From Solibacillus sp. FSL R5-0449 (lineage in GTDB: Bacteria; Bacillota; Bacilli; Bacillales_A; Planococcaceae): a stretch of DNA of 64,000 nucleotides. Below are positions 47,967 to 56,879 of this stretch, in pieces (position 1 is the first letter of the stretch; each line of letters begins with the position of its first letter). A program made the position numbers and the translations under genes. The notes beneath the pieces were generated by a model. It did no database searches. It saw only the letters and a program-made list of their open reading frames with translations, and was not told where the DNA came from. The stretch is from the NCBI RefSeq assembly GCF_037975215.1, contig NZ_CP150239.1:3472001-3536000 (forward strand), read 5' to 3'.

Positions 47967-49115
47967 ATGAGATTATTTAAAGAAAAATTAGCATGGGCTG
48001 CTCCTATTGCTGTTATATTAATTATTGCTCTATTTTCAGTAAACCTATTCGCACAAGGGAATCCGCAAGTAAAAAATCTGCCGGTTGCTCTTATTGTTAA
48101 TGATGAGGGTCAACACGTTGATACGATTCTTGAAGCCGTTGAGCAAATGAGTCAAGGTGTAGATGGTACAGAACCGGTTATGGCATTTACAAATGAAAAG
48201 GAAGAAAATATTGAGTCACTTTTTGCAGATAAAAAGTATTATGCAGCACTTGTCATCCCTGAAGGCTACAACGACACATTGCAAAATGCACTATCGAATA
48301 ACGAAGCTGCCAAACTGCAAATATCTATTAACCAAGGCTTTAATATGACAGGCGCAAACTATGCGAAAACTGCTTTAAACGGGCTTGTCTCTGGAGTGAA
48401 TGACCAATATTCGGCAAACTTTTTAGCACAGCTTGGTACTGATAAAATTGATGCTACACAAGCTGCAATCTTAGTAAATCCAATTGTTGCTGAAGAAAAA
48501 ATATACAATCCTATTACAGCATCCACTGCTAACGGGAGTGCCCCAACTTTATTGGCAGTACCTGCATGGGTAGGTGCGCTAATCGGTGGATTCATTGTAT
48601 TTTTAGCAACGTCAGGTATCTTGAAAAAAGAACTGTTAACTCGTAAACAATCATTACGTCTCATAGGCGGGCAAATTTTATTCGGCGTAATTATTGCCCT
48701 ATTCTCGGGCTTTACTGTTGCAACACTTGCACAAATCGCAGGAATTAATATGCCAGGCTATTTCCTGGTTGCCTTCTTTGTATCATTTGCGGCATTCTGT
48801 TTCTATTTATTAGTATCTGCAATTACTGCATGGATCGGCAAACCAGCGATTACATTATTCATGGTCGTCATGCTTTTAGGTATGGGTGTTCTTATGACAC
48901 CACAGGAAATGCTTCCAAGTTTCTTTGTAAACTTCATTCGTCCTTGGGTACCAATTCGCTTTGCTTCTGAAGGTTTACGAGAAATTTTCTACTTCGGCAG
49001 CGGATTTTACACGGGTGCTTCCTTCAATACAATTTTAGGAATTGGCATTGCAGGTTTAGTTATTTTCTTACTGTCTGTTTTCAAACCAGTAAAAGTGAAA
49101 GAACAACAAAACTAA
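47967..49115 (+). CDS. YhgE/Pip-like ABC-2 type membrane permease
   Basis: A protein of 382 residues. One N-terminal membrane segment (AAPIAVILIIALFSVNLF) is followed by an extracellular domain of ~180 residues and five or six C-terminal membrane segments, as in the YhgE/Pip and ABC-2 permease group. The SNG-like motif (STANGSAPTLLAVP) before the first C-terminal helix is typical. No ATPase gene is adjacent. Export or efflux under the divergent TetR regulator is inferred. ATG 47967 has AAAGGAT about 10 bases upstream. Confidence 0.82.
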   Translation: MRLFKEKLAWAAPIAVILIIALFSVNLFAQGNPQVKNLPVALIVNDEGQHVDTILEAVEQMSQGVDGTEPVMAFTNEKEENIESLFADKKYYAALVIPEGYNDTLQNALSNNEAAKLQISINQGFNMTGANYAKTALNGLVSGVNDQYSANFLAQLGTDKIDATQAAILVNPIVAEEKIYNPITASTANGSAPTLLAVPAWVGALIGGFIVFLATSGILKKELLTRKQSLRLIGGQILFGVIIALFSGFTVATLAQIAGINMPGYFLVAFFVSFAAFCFYLLVSAITAWIGKPAITLFMVVMLLGMGVLMTPQEMLPSFFVNFIRPWVPIRFASEGLREIFYFGSGFYTGASFNTILGIGIAGLVIFLLSVFKPVKVKEQQN

Positions 49116-49122
49116 CAAATAG

Positions 49123-49163
49123 AAAAACGTTATTTTGCATTCGGTGCAAAATAACGTTTTTTT
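49123..49163. terminator. bidirectional terminator between permease and symporter genes
   Basis: A 17-bp perfect stem (AAAAACGTTATTTTGCA and complement) with a 5-nt loop and T tracts both ways. Confidence 0.92.
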
Positions 49164-49177
49164 ATTTCCCTCAATTT

Positions 49178-50845
49178 TTATTCTTTCGCTGATCCGTCAT
49201 TTAAATAAACTTCGCCGCCTTTATAAACCATTTGTTCTGGGTAACGCAGATTTATAACGGCATCTTGAAGTTCTTGTGATGGTGCCCGTGTTGAAAGCGA
49301 AACAATGATATTAGTAGCGAAGGCAGCAATGGCTCCGAAAATACCTGCACCCGTATCAATGATGCCTAATATTGTATAGCCACCATACTTCGCACTGAAG
49401 ATATAAATAAGTGTTACCGCTAAACCAACTAGCATTCCCGCTATTGTTCCTTTTGCATTAGCTCGTTTCCACCATACACCTAATACGAGTGCCGGGAAGA
49501 ACGTACCTGTTGCAAGCGCAAATGCCCATGCAACAATTTGAGTAATGGCACCAGGAGGGTTTAATGCAATAATACCAGCCAATAATGTTGCAACAACAAT
49601 TGAAATACGTCCTATTAACAGGCGTTTTTGTTCAGATGCTTGTGGATTGATGATGCGGTAATAAATATCGTGTGCAAATGAAGAGGAAATAGAAATCATT
49701 AAACCACCAGCTGTAGATAAGGCGGCTGCCATTGCGCCTGCAGCCACAAGTCCAATAACAAATACACCAAGATTTGCAATTTCAGGTGTAGCCATTACAA
49801 CAATATCATTGGCAATTTGCAGTTCAGGCCATTGAAGAATGCCGTCACCATTTGCATCGGCTATCCCCAATTTCCCTGTATCTATCCATGATTGAGTCCA
49901 AGCAGGTAGCTCCGCAATTTTATTACCGGCAACTTCCGTCATTAATATAAAGCGAGCAAAAGCTGCATAAGCTGGTGCACTAAAATATAAAAGCCCGATA
50001 AACACTAATGCCCATGCACCTGACCAGCGAGCAGCCTTCATAGTACCAACTGTATAAAAACGTACGATTACATGCGGAAGTCCAGCCGTACCACACATTA
50101 ACGTAAACATAAGAGCTAAAAACTGCCACTTAGTTCCATTTGTAAAAGGTGCAAAATACTCCGAAATACCGAGCTCCCTGTCGAGTTCACCCATTTTCGT
50201 TAAAATTTCACCATAAGAAATCCATGGTAATGGATTACTAGTCAAATGGAATGACATAAAAATAACAGGTACTAAATATGCGATAATTAAAATCAAATAT
50301 TGGGCTACTTGTGTCCAAGTAATACCTTTCATACCACCAAATGCTGCATAAAATGCAATGAGTACAACGCCGATCATTGTTCCTATTTTCGCATCAATTT
50401 CAAAGAGACGTCCGATTACTACACCAGAACCTGATAGCTGTCCGATTGAATATGTGAAGCTTATAATAATTGTACATAAAGCTGCTATTATTAGTGCTGC
50501 CTTACTATTGAAACGGTCTCCGATGAATTCTGGCACAGTATAGCGGCCAAATTTACGAAGTTGCGGTGCAAGTAATATCGTTAAAAATAAATAACCACCA
50601 GTCCATCCCATAATATAAGCCAATCCGTCATAACCAAGCAGCATGATCGTACCAGCCATCCCGATGAAGGATGCTGCACTCATCCAGTCTGCCCCGATTG
50701 CCATACCATTAAAAATCGGTGGAACTCCACGACCTGCAACATAGAAGTCTGATGTTTGTTTAGCCGTATTATAAACGGCAATCCAAATATATAAAGCAAA
50801 TGTAGCCAGTATAATTAACATCGAAACTATAAATTGAGTATCCAT
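49178..50845 (-). CDS. sodium:solute symporter, VC_2705-like (acetate/organic acid uptake)
   Basis: A 555-residue SSS-family permease with 13 or so membrane segments. The family signature is seen in DFYVAGRGVPPIFNGMAIGA and ADWMSAASFIGMAG near the N-terminus and in AAGAMAAALSTAGGLMISIS (~385, sodium-site helix). The preceding DUF4212 gene marks the VC_2705 subfamily, related to ActP acetate permeases. A strong GGGGGAGGT precedes the ATG. The substrate is inferred only. Confidence 0.92.
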   Translation of the reverse strand: MDTQFIVSMLIILATFALYIWIAVYNTAKQTSDFYVAGRGVPPIFNGMAIGADWMSAASFIGMAGTIMLLGYDGLAYIMGWTGGYLFLTILLAPQLRKFGRYTVPEFIGDRFNSKAALIIAALCTIIISFTYSIGQLSGSGVVIGRLFEIDAKIGTMIGVVLIAFYAAFGGMKGITWTQVAQYLILIIAYLVPVIFMSFHLTSNPLPWISYGEILTKMGELDRELGISEYFAPFTNGTKWQFLALMFTLMCGTAGLPHVIVRFYTVGTMKAARWSGAWALVFIGLLYFSAPAYAAFARFILMTEVAGNKIAELPAWTQSWIDTGKLGIADANGDGILQWPELQIANDIVVMATPEIANLGVFVIGLVAAGAMAAALSTAGGLMISISSSFAHDIYYRIINPQASEQKRLLIGRISIVVATLLAGIIALNPPGAITQIVAWAFALATGTFFPALVLGVWWKRANAKGTIAGMLVGLAVTLIYIFSAKYGGYTILGIIDTGAGIFGAIAAFATNIIVSLSTRAPSQELQDAVINLRYPEQMVYKGGEVYLNDGSAKE

Positions 50846-50861
50846 GAATTACCTCCCCCCA

Positions 50862-51164
50862 TTAGTGATTAATCATATTGTTTGCGCCAATTTCTTCATT
50901 TCGTGCTTCACTAATACCATACTTTTTATCAATTTTGTCCCCAACAATTGCATTAACAAAGAGTAAAATAATGAAAGTAAGCAAAGCTCCAATTGCCCCC
51001 ATAAAATAGTGGAACGGGAATCCCAAAAACTCAATATCAGTTAATGAGTCTGCAAGCGCTACCATAACAAAGGACACTAAAAACCAGATAGCAAAATAAA
51101 CGGCCATGTACTTATTTTTCTCACGGAAATAGGCATCAGCAACTTTTTTGTCAATTTTTTTCAT
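50862..51164 (-). CDS. DUF4212 symporter small subunit
   Basis: A 100-residue protein with two membrane segments (~20-40 and ~55-75) and the N-terminal YFREKNKYMAVYFAIWFLVS typical of DUF4212. The family is encoded directly upstream of VC_2705-type sodium:solute symporters and is thought to be their partner. The gap to the symporter is only 16 bases. Confidence 0.92.
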   Translation of the reverse strand: MKKIDKKVADAYFREKNKYMAVYFAIWFLVSFVMVALADSLTDIEFLGFPFHYFMGAIGALLTFIILLFVNAIVGDKIDKKYGISEARNEEIGANNMINH

Positions 51165-51187
51165 CTAGACCTTCTTTCTTCAAATTT

Positions 51188-51364
51188 TTATCGTAAATCA
51201 AAAATAAAAAGAATTGTTTCCTTTAAAGGAAGTGGTACTAAAATCACCTTAACAACCATTAAAATCATAAGTCCTATTATAGGAAAGGTGAGCGCGATAA
51301 AACGTTTTTTTATTAGTCCATAAGCAAGACAGCAAATGGAGAAAAGAATAATGAATAGAAGCAA
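51188..51364 (-). CDS. 58-residue small membrane protein upstream of DUF4212
   Basis: A short frame of 58 residues starting at TTG 51364, with GGGGGAA 4 bases upstream, and ending 23 bases before the DUF4212 start. It predicts two membrane helices (LLLFIILFSICCLAYGL and IALTFPIIGLMILMVVKVIL) separated by a basic turn (IKKRF). Position and spacing suggest a first gene of the symporter operon. I know of no named family. Confidence 0.6.
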   Translation of the reverse strand: MLLFIILFSICCLAYGLIKKRFIALTFPIIGLMILMVVKVILVPLPLKETILFIFDLR

Positions 51365-51486
51365 CTAATTCCCCCTATGTCTTTATGTTTTTTTTAATGT
51401 ATGTTAAAAATGTCCAGGATAAAACGACTATAGAATAAAAAAATCATTTGAGTAGGGATAACTAAAAAAGACAAGCTTCAAAAATT

Positions 51487-51530
51487 AAAACCACCTAGTA
51501 CGAAGAAAAATTAACGTTCCAGGTGGTTTT
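51487..51530. terminator. hairpin upstream of the symporter operon
   Basis: AAAACCACCT and AGGTGGTTTT are exact complements 24 bases apart. The T-rich end follows on either strand. The gene it would serve is unclear. Confidence 0.5.
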
Positions 51531-51625
51531 CATTAAAAATATCCCAACTTATGATATAGTTTATTTCCTATTTTATCGGATACATTTTTTCTTATAAACT
51601 TAAACACAGAATACATAATTATTAA

Positions 51626-51787
51626 AGGTTCCGCGGTTCCCTATGTTATATTGGAATAGTAGTAAATGACCAGCATTCTTTTGACATCGAAAATGTTTAT
51701 TTAAAATGGTTAAATCAGCATTATTGGGTGCCAAACCCATTAGAGTTCTTCAGGAACAAAGAATTCTACCGCAGCATCTCCAAGTGA
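51626..51787 (+). pseudogene. possible 3-prime remnant of a lost gene
   Basis: An open stretch of 53 codons without a usable start reads like a protein C-terminus (for example DIENVYLKWLNQHYWVP). Its stop codon lies in the loop of the strong terminator at 51771-51804. No family is recognised. It is consistent with the end of a deleted gene, but could be chance. Confidence 0.25.
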
Positions 51788-51804
51788 GATGCTGTCTTTT
51801 TTTT
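51771..51804 (+). terminator. plus-strand terminator with no intact gene upstream
   Basis: GCAGCATCTC pairs with GAGATGCTGT (last pair G-T) around a 5-nt loop and is followed by eight T. Confidence 0.8.
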
Positions 51805-51816
51805 GCAGAAAAATTT

Positions 51817-51862
51817 AAAAAGCTTAGAGGTTATTAGCATTTAATTTCCTCTAAGCTTTTTT
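51817..51862. terminator. terminator of the sulfatase gene
   Basis: A 13-bp stem (AAAAGCTTAGAGG/CCTCTAAGCTTTT) with a 17-nt loop and A/T tracts on both sides, 13 bases past the sulfatase stop. Confidence 0.8.
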
Positions 51863-51874
51863 ATGTTATTTTTA

Positions 51875-53671
51875 TTAACCAGCGCTATCTTCCATACACG
51901 TTGCAGTGCCGTTCGTTGGAATAAGCCTTTTTTGCTCCCGCTGTTCTTCCAGAAGACTCATCATTAATGATTGAATCAACTTTGTTACGACATTTGCGTG
52001 TATAGGATTTGCAAGATTTTTTCTTTCAAGAGGATCTTTCGTAAGATTATACAGCTCATATTGTTCGGGCACAGGAATTGTTTTGGTTACTATTTTTGAC
52101 AGAGAAACAGTGACCTCTTCATTAATTGGCGTTTGGCTCTGGATTTCCGTTACTTGATCTTCTACTCCGGGATTACTCCAAAATTGGGGGTTGTCGAAGT
52201 ATCTGGAAAATTTCCAGAGCTCCTTTTCCCTATTTTGACCTGTTGAAAGATAAGCAATGACTGATTCTATATGATTTGGTTGGGTAACAGAATTATACGG
52301 TTGACCAGTAATACTAACCTGAGATAATCCTCTCGTTACATCATCATCGGTCATAAAATACACTGGTTCATTTCTCCTCAGGAAAGCATCTTCCCCATGG
52401 AGAAGTGGCGTTAAATCTCTTCCTACTGGTTGATGTACTTCAGTATGATTTTTCCTTAACTCCTGCTGAATTTTTTTGGCATCAATTTTTGCCAATCCCA
52501 GCAGAGTTGGCAAAATATCTACATGACTCGTCAGCATATCTGTAGTTTGCCTATTTGAAAACAACTTCGGACTATGAATGATAAATGGTACATGAGTCGC
52601 TTCTTCGTATGCGTTATACCACTTTTGAAATAATCCCCCATGAGCACCTAATAAATCCCCGTGATCAGAAGTAAAAATAATAATCGTATTATCATAAAAC
52701 TTGCTCGATTTTAATTTATCGTATACTTTTCCCATTTCTTGATCGACTTTTTTATGGAGAGAAAAATAAAGCTGACGATAAAAAAGACTGTCTCTTGTTG
52801 GCTGGAAGGCTTTGTGATAGGTTTCCTTGTAGCTTTGTTGCGCAGTTGGCTTTGTGTGCAGTAATTCATCCGATGTAGGAGCAGGTGGAATAAAAGGTAC
52901 AGAAGGGTCTACTTCAAAGTTGAATAGCGGGTGGTATTCAGTTGTTTGGCCGAACAATGTAATATCATGTGGATTTAAAAATGAAGATACGATCAACCAA
53001 GGCTGACCTTCATTAATGCTATCTGCTTCAAGTGTATGAAGTAAATCAACTACCTCTCTTGAATACACTTCATCACGCCCACTCGTTCCGATGGCAGCAG
53101 ATGAAGCAGAATTTCGGGGATTTGATCCATGTGGTTCTGGACCAAGCCAGCCAGAAAAGCCGAATTCATTTAGTCGATCAGATTCCAAGTAAAAGTTTTC
53201 AAGTTTTCGGTCAGGAATACCTGTATTTGAGTCGTAACTAGGCAATGCATCTTGAGTTCCAGGAATTAAAATATCCTGAGGGCTCGCATGCCATTTCCCC
53301 TTCCAAAATGTACGGTAGCCTGCCGCACGAAAATAGTCTCCAAAAGTTGGAACTGTATTAGGATCTAACCAAAATACATCCGGTTCAAATGAAGAAGCAG
53401 CAGCCCCTATTGTTTTAGTCAGTCCATGTAATGATGGGTATTGTCCCGTATACAGTGTTGCTCTACTCGGTGAACAAGCAATGCTTCCAACATAATGGTT
53501 TAAAAATTCCATTCCATTTTCCCGTAATAATTCCTGTGTCTTTAAGTTTTCTTTACGCCATTTCTTCAGTTCCTTATTTTCGTAAACAGTCGGAAACCGT
53601 TGTTCATCCACTAGAAAGATAAGGATATTAGGTTTTGTTTCCCTTATGTTTTCCTCTTTCTGCAGTTCCAA
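51875..53671 (-). CDS. sulfatase-family hydrolase (Cys-type)
   Basis: A protein of 598 residues in the arylsulfatase/alkaline phosphatase superfamily. Visible are the metal-binding NILIFLVDEQRFP (~14-26), the sulfatase signature ACSPSRATLYTG with Cys66 as the residue converted to formylglycine, and further metal-site segments NPHDITLFG and FTSDHGDLLGAHGG. No signal peptide is present, so it is probably cytoplasmic. No maturase gene is in the window. The start TTG 53671 has AAGGGGG 7 bases upstream; another TTG six codons earlier lacks a site. Confidence 0.9.
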   Translation of the reverse strand: MELQKEENIRETKPNILIFLVDEQRFPTVYENKELKKWRKENLKTQELLRENGMEFLNHYVGSIACSPSRATLYTGQYPSLHGLTKTIGAAASSFEPDVFWLDPNTVPTFGDYFRAAGYRTFWKGKWHASPQDILIPGTQDALPSYDSNTGIPDRKLENFYLESDRLNEFGFSGWLGPEPHGSNPRNSASSAAIGTSGRDEVYSREVVDLLHTLEADSINEGQPWLIVSSFLNPHDITLFGQTTEYHPLFNFEVDPSVPFIPPAPTSDELLHTKPTAQQSYKETYHKAFQPTRDSLFYRQLYFSLHKKVDQEMGKVYDKLKSSKFYDNTIIIFTSDHGDLLGAHGGLFQKWYNAYEEATHVPFIIHSPKLFSNRQTTDMLTSHVDILPTLLGLAKIDAKKIQQELRKNHTEVHQPVGRDLTPLLHGEDAFLRRNEPVYFMTDDDVTRGLSQVSITGQPYNSVTQPNHIESVIAYLSTGQNREKELWKFSRYFDNPQFWSNPGVEDQVTEIQSQTPINEEVTVSLSKIVTKTIPVPEQYELYNLTKDPLERKNLANPIHANVVTKLIQSLMMSLLEEQREQKRLIPTNGTATCMEDSAG

Positions 53672-53805
53672 ATATTTTCCCCCTTGCAAACATCAATAAT
53701 TAAAACATCTTATGTTTACAGTTTAAAAATTACGATACGCATTAGGGGGATATTACTCAGAAAGGCACCAACTGGCTCTGTATGCTTACTATTTAAGGGA
53801 ATTCT

Positions 53806-55371
53806 CTACATTTCTTTCATTGAATAAGTTTCTTTCGTAATCTTTTTGTCCTCATACATACGTTTATCACACGTATGATATAAGGTTTCATAGTCTAAGC
53901 CATCTTCTTTTATAAAAGCAATACCTATACTTGGTACAACTTCGATTTCAATGTCATTCTTCTTATATAAATTCTTCTGGAATACATAACGTACCTTACT
54001 TATTTGCTTTAAAAACTTTTCCTTTGATTCAATCTGCTCAAAAAACATAATGAATTCATCACCGCCTAAGCGTGCAAGTATATGTGGGTTTGGTAAATTT
54101 TCACGCCAGCAATTTGATGCAAAAACTAACACATTATCTCCTGTTAGATGACCGTATACATCATTTATTTCTTTAAAGAAGTTTAAATCACAGAGCATTA
54201 ATGCAGCATCTTTTTCTTTGGACTGTCTCAACTTCTTTTTAACTTCTTCTTCAAAATAAGTACGATTATATAACCCGGTTAATACGTCATGATGCGCTAA
54301 GTATTCAAACTGTCTAGATTGCAAAAGTAAGCTTTCTTCATACTTTATAGATTCCGTAATATCATGTAATATGAACATCTTTCCAATCGGCTTATTATTA
54401 CTTCCATTTACATATGAAAAATGAACATTATAATATTTATCTCCCAGCTGCATTGATTGTGATGATCCGTTATCTATTTCAGCATTATGTTCAATGAATT
54501 GTACTAATAGCGGGAATTGAGATAGAATCTTTGCTGCCGATTTGCCGATCAATTTTTGATTAGGCTGCTCAAACAAACTATTAGCCGATTTATTATAAAT
54601 TTTTAAATTATTATCTGTATCGAAAATGACTACAGCATCATTGATAGATTCGAAAACTTTTTTCATAGCCAAAGGAGATAATTTCAGCATATTAAATTGA
54701 TAAATTCCCCATAGGTAAAATAATGAAGAAAAAATAAGTCCAAATGGCGAAATATCGATTGGAATTTTTATTGCACCTATAGAATGGATGAATGGAAAAC
54801 CAAACACAAATAAAGAACCAATTATCATCAGGATTACTTGTTTTCTTTTCTCTTTATTTGCCTTAAAATACATTTGAAGTAATAATACAATACCAAACAA
54901 ATGGTAACTATAAACGTAGAAAATATGTAAGTAAAATAGTAGGCCTCTATCCAAATCAATTAGCGGAAATCCCTGAGAAAAATCTAATGCCGCGCTCTTA
55001 TAAAATAAGTGGTGCCATTCATTAGTAAAATGGGCAGTTAATGTATAAATGGGACCGATTAATAATAGGGGAATTATTCTTTTTGTTAAAAACCTTTGCT
55101 TACCTGTAAATTGTAATGTCATGATCACCCAAATAAATGGAGCAAAGGGAATTCCTATATATTGAATATGTATCCAAAACATCATTTGATCTACTGTCGT
55201 ACTTAAAAGTTGAAATGCATAGCCAAATGTATAGAAAAATGCTGTCAAGACACCCAAGCCATAACTAATCGAAATAGGAGTTTCTCTATTTTGCCAAGCA
55301 TAATACAGCAACATCATGTAACAAAAAACAAAAAGAAATAAAATGGATGAAAGTATAAAGTTATAGCTCAT
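53806..55371 (-). CDS. diguanylate cyclase with 7TM sensor and PAS domains
   Basis: A protein of 521 residues. Seven membrane segments (~5-235) of the histidine-kinase N-terminal 7TM type are followed by a PAS domain (~245-345, AVVIFDTDNNLKIYNKSANS) and a GGDEF domain with an intact site ARLGGDEFIMFFEQ. It should make cyclic di-GMP in response to a membrane signal. ATG 55371 has GGAGG 10 bases upstream. Bases 55372-55805 contain no gene apart from the terminator at 55647. Confidence 0.9.
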   Translation of the reverse strand: MSYNFILSSILFLFVFCYMMLLYYAWQNRETPISISYGLGVLTAFFYTFGYAFQLLSTTVDQMMFWIHIQYIGIPFAPFIWVIMTLQFTGKQRFLTKRIIPLLLIGPIYTLTAHFTNEWHHLFYKSAALDFSQGFPLIDLDRGLLFYLHIFYVYSYHLFGIVLLLQMYFKANKEKRKQVILMIIGSLFVFGFPFIHSIGAIKIPIDISPFGLIFSSLFYLWGIYQFNMLKLSPLAMKKVFESINDAVVIFDTDNNLKIYNKSANSLFEQPNQKLIGKSAAKILSQFPLLVQFIEHNAEIDNGSSQSMQLGDKYYNVHFSYVNGSNNKPIGKMFILHDITESIKYEESLLLQSRQFEYLAHHDVLTGLYNRTYFEEEVKKKLRQSKEKDAALMLCDLNFFKEINDVYGHLTGDNVLVFASNCWRENLPNPHILARLGGDEFIMFFEQIESKEKFLKQISKVRYVFQKNLYKKNDIEIEVVPSIGIAFIKEDGLDYETLYHTCDKRMYEDKKITKETYSMKEM

Positions 55372-55646
55372 AATGTGTATTCCTCCGATAGAGTCTTTCA
55401 ATAAATACTAAGTTATAAAGATAAGGATAGAACTATTTCAAATTGAAAAATCCATTTTAATATATCTATTCGTAATATTATCACGTGACTCTGATTTACA
55501 ATAAACTTTTGCTTGCAAGATCTCCACTAGCACTCAGTTAAATCTTTCTCCATTCTTCTTTTGGAAATTAGACCATTGTTTTAATACATCCCTTTACATC
55601 TTTTTTCCCTTCTGATTGGTTGAATTCCTCCTTTTATTATCAAAAT

Positions 55647-55680
55647 TAAAAAAGACATACCCATTTTATCTGGATATGCC
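55647..55680 (-). terminator. terminator after the broken esterase gene
   Basis: GGCATATCCA pairs with TGGGTATGTC (G-T pairs included) on the minus strand and six T follow. Confidence 0.6.
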
Positions 55681-55805
55681 TAAGTATGGATAAAATTATT
55701 GCAATTTGCATTGACTCATTGACTATAAAATTAATTATTAAGCTTATGCCATAAAATAATCTACTCTATGCTTATGTATCTTTATAGTAAGGCGAAAATC
55801 TAAAA

Positions 55806-56801
55806 TTAGTTCTTCTGTTTTTGACTTGTATTATCTAGAAATTCTATCAGCTTATTAAATGTATTTTCAGCCTGAAGTGTATTCATCATAAATTGATACT
55901 CATGTCCTAACTTAGCTTCTTCAGTTGAATAGAAGATTTGGGAAACTTCTACACCCTTGTTTTTCAGTTTATCAGCTAATTCTTTCCCTTGATCATCAAA
56001 TGACCCTATATTACCATCTGTTATAAACGTAGATGGAAAATTGCCAGAAACATGTTGAAGAATAGAAGCTTCCTTTACTTTATCTGAATTTGTCCAATTT
56101 CGCTCACCTATATAAGCCCAGCCAACTCGCTTAAACAGAAAATTTATTAAAAAGCTACTACTATTGGAAAGCTTTGAAACATCGTATGGTCCACAAAATA
56201 ATAGCACACCTTTAATCTTGTCTGATGAAACAGTACCTTCTATTCCAAGCATATTTGCATAGCCTTTATCTACTTGAACATTCACAAATTGGCTAATAAT
56301 TTGTGCACCTGCTGAATCCCCTGCAAAGTATAGACGATTCATATCAATACCATATTTTTTTGCATTTTTATCTATAAATTGAAAAGCTTCTTTTACTTAT
56401 TATAACGGCGTGGGATATTTGGAATTCGGCGCTAAGCCATAATTAATGTTAATTACGATATAGCCTTTACTAGCAATCTGAACTGCATATTCAGTAATAT
56501 CCGACTTGTCACCCCCCAAAAAAGCTCCTCCGTGTACCCAGAATATAACCGGCAAATACCCTTCATATTCCTTAGGTTTAATGATATCAAGTTTCCCACT
56601 ATTATAATTTGAATTGTAAGAGAGATCATTTTCTATCTGAACCGATCTTTCAATTTCCTCATAGTTTGTCGGCTTAACCGCGACCCCACCTTCAAATAAT
56701 CGGCGAACGAGTAGTGCCGTTGGTTTTGGCGTAACTATGAATAAAAAAACAATAGATAAACATATTGTTAGAATCACCCCTATTACTATCATCATTTTCA
56801 C
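55806..56801 (-). pseudogene. alpha/beta hydrolase (esterase/lipase) interrupted by two adjacent in-frame TAA codons
   Basis: Two frames that look like separate genes are one reading frame. The first part (56801 to 56400) has a membrane segment (VIGVILTICLSIVFLFIV) and the oxyanion motif WVHGGAFLGGDKS. It stops at NSKYPTPL followed by TAATAA. The frame then continues without shift (VKEAFQFIDKNAKKYGIDM) into LYFAGDSAGAQ, the nucleophile elbow, then TDGNIGSFDDQG and the catalytic His in LGHEYQF. All catalytic parts remain, so the damage looks recent. Two CAA-to-TAA changes would explain it. Confidence 0.85.
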
Positions 56802-56879
56802 TCACTTCTTGTACTGATTTTTATTCTTTATACAATTCTCCGATGTCCTTACCCATTATAAGCATGGTAGAATTCATCC

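Noticed and set aside
56400-56801. Two separate genes for the esterase halves
   Set aside because: The frame continues without shift across the TAATAA, and the two halves form one alpha/beta hydrolase.
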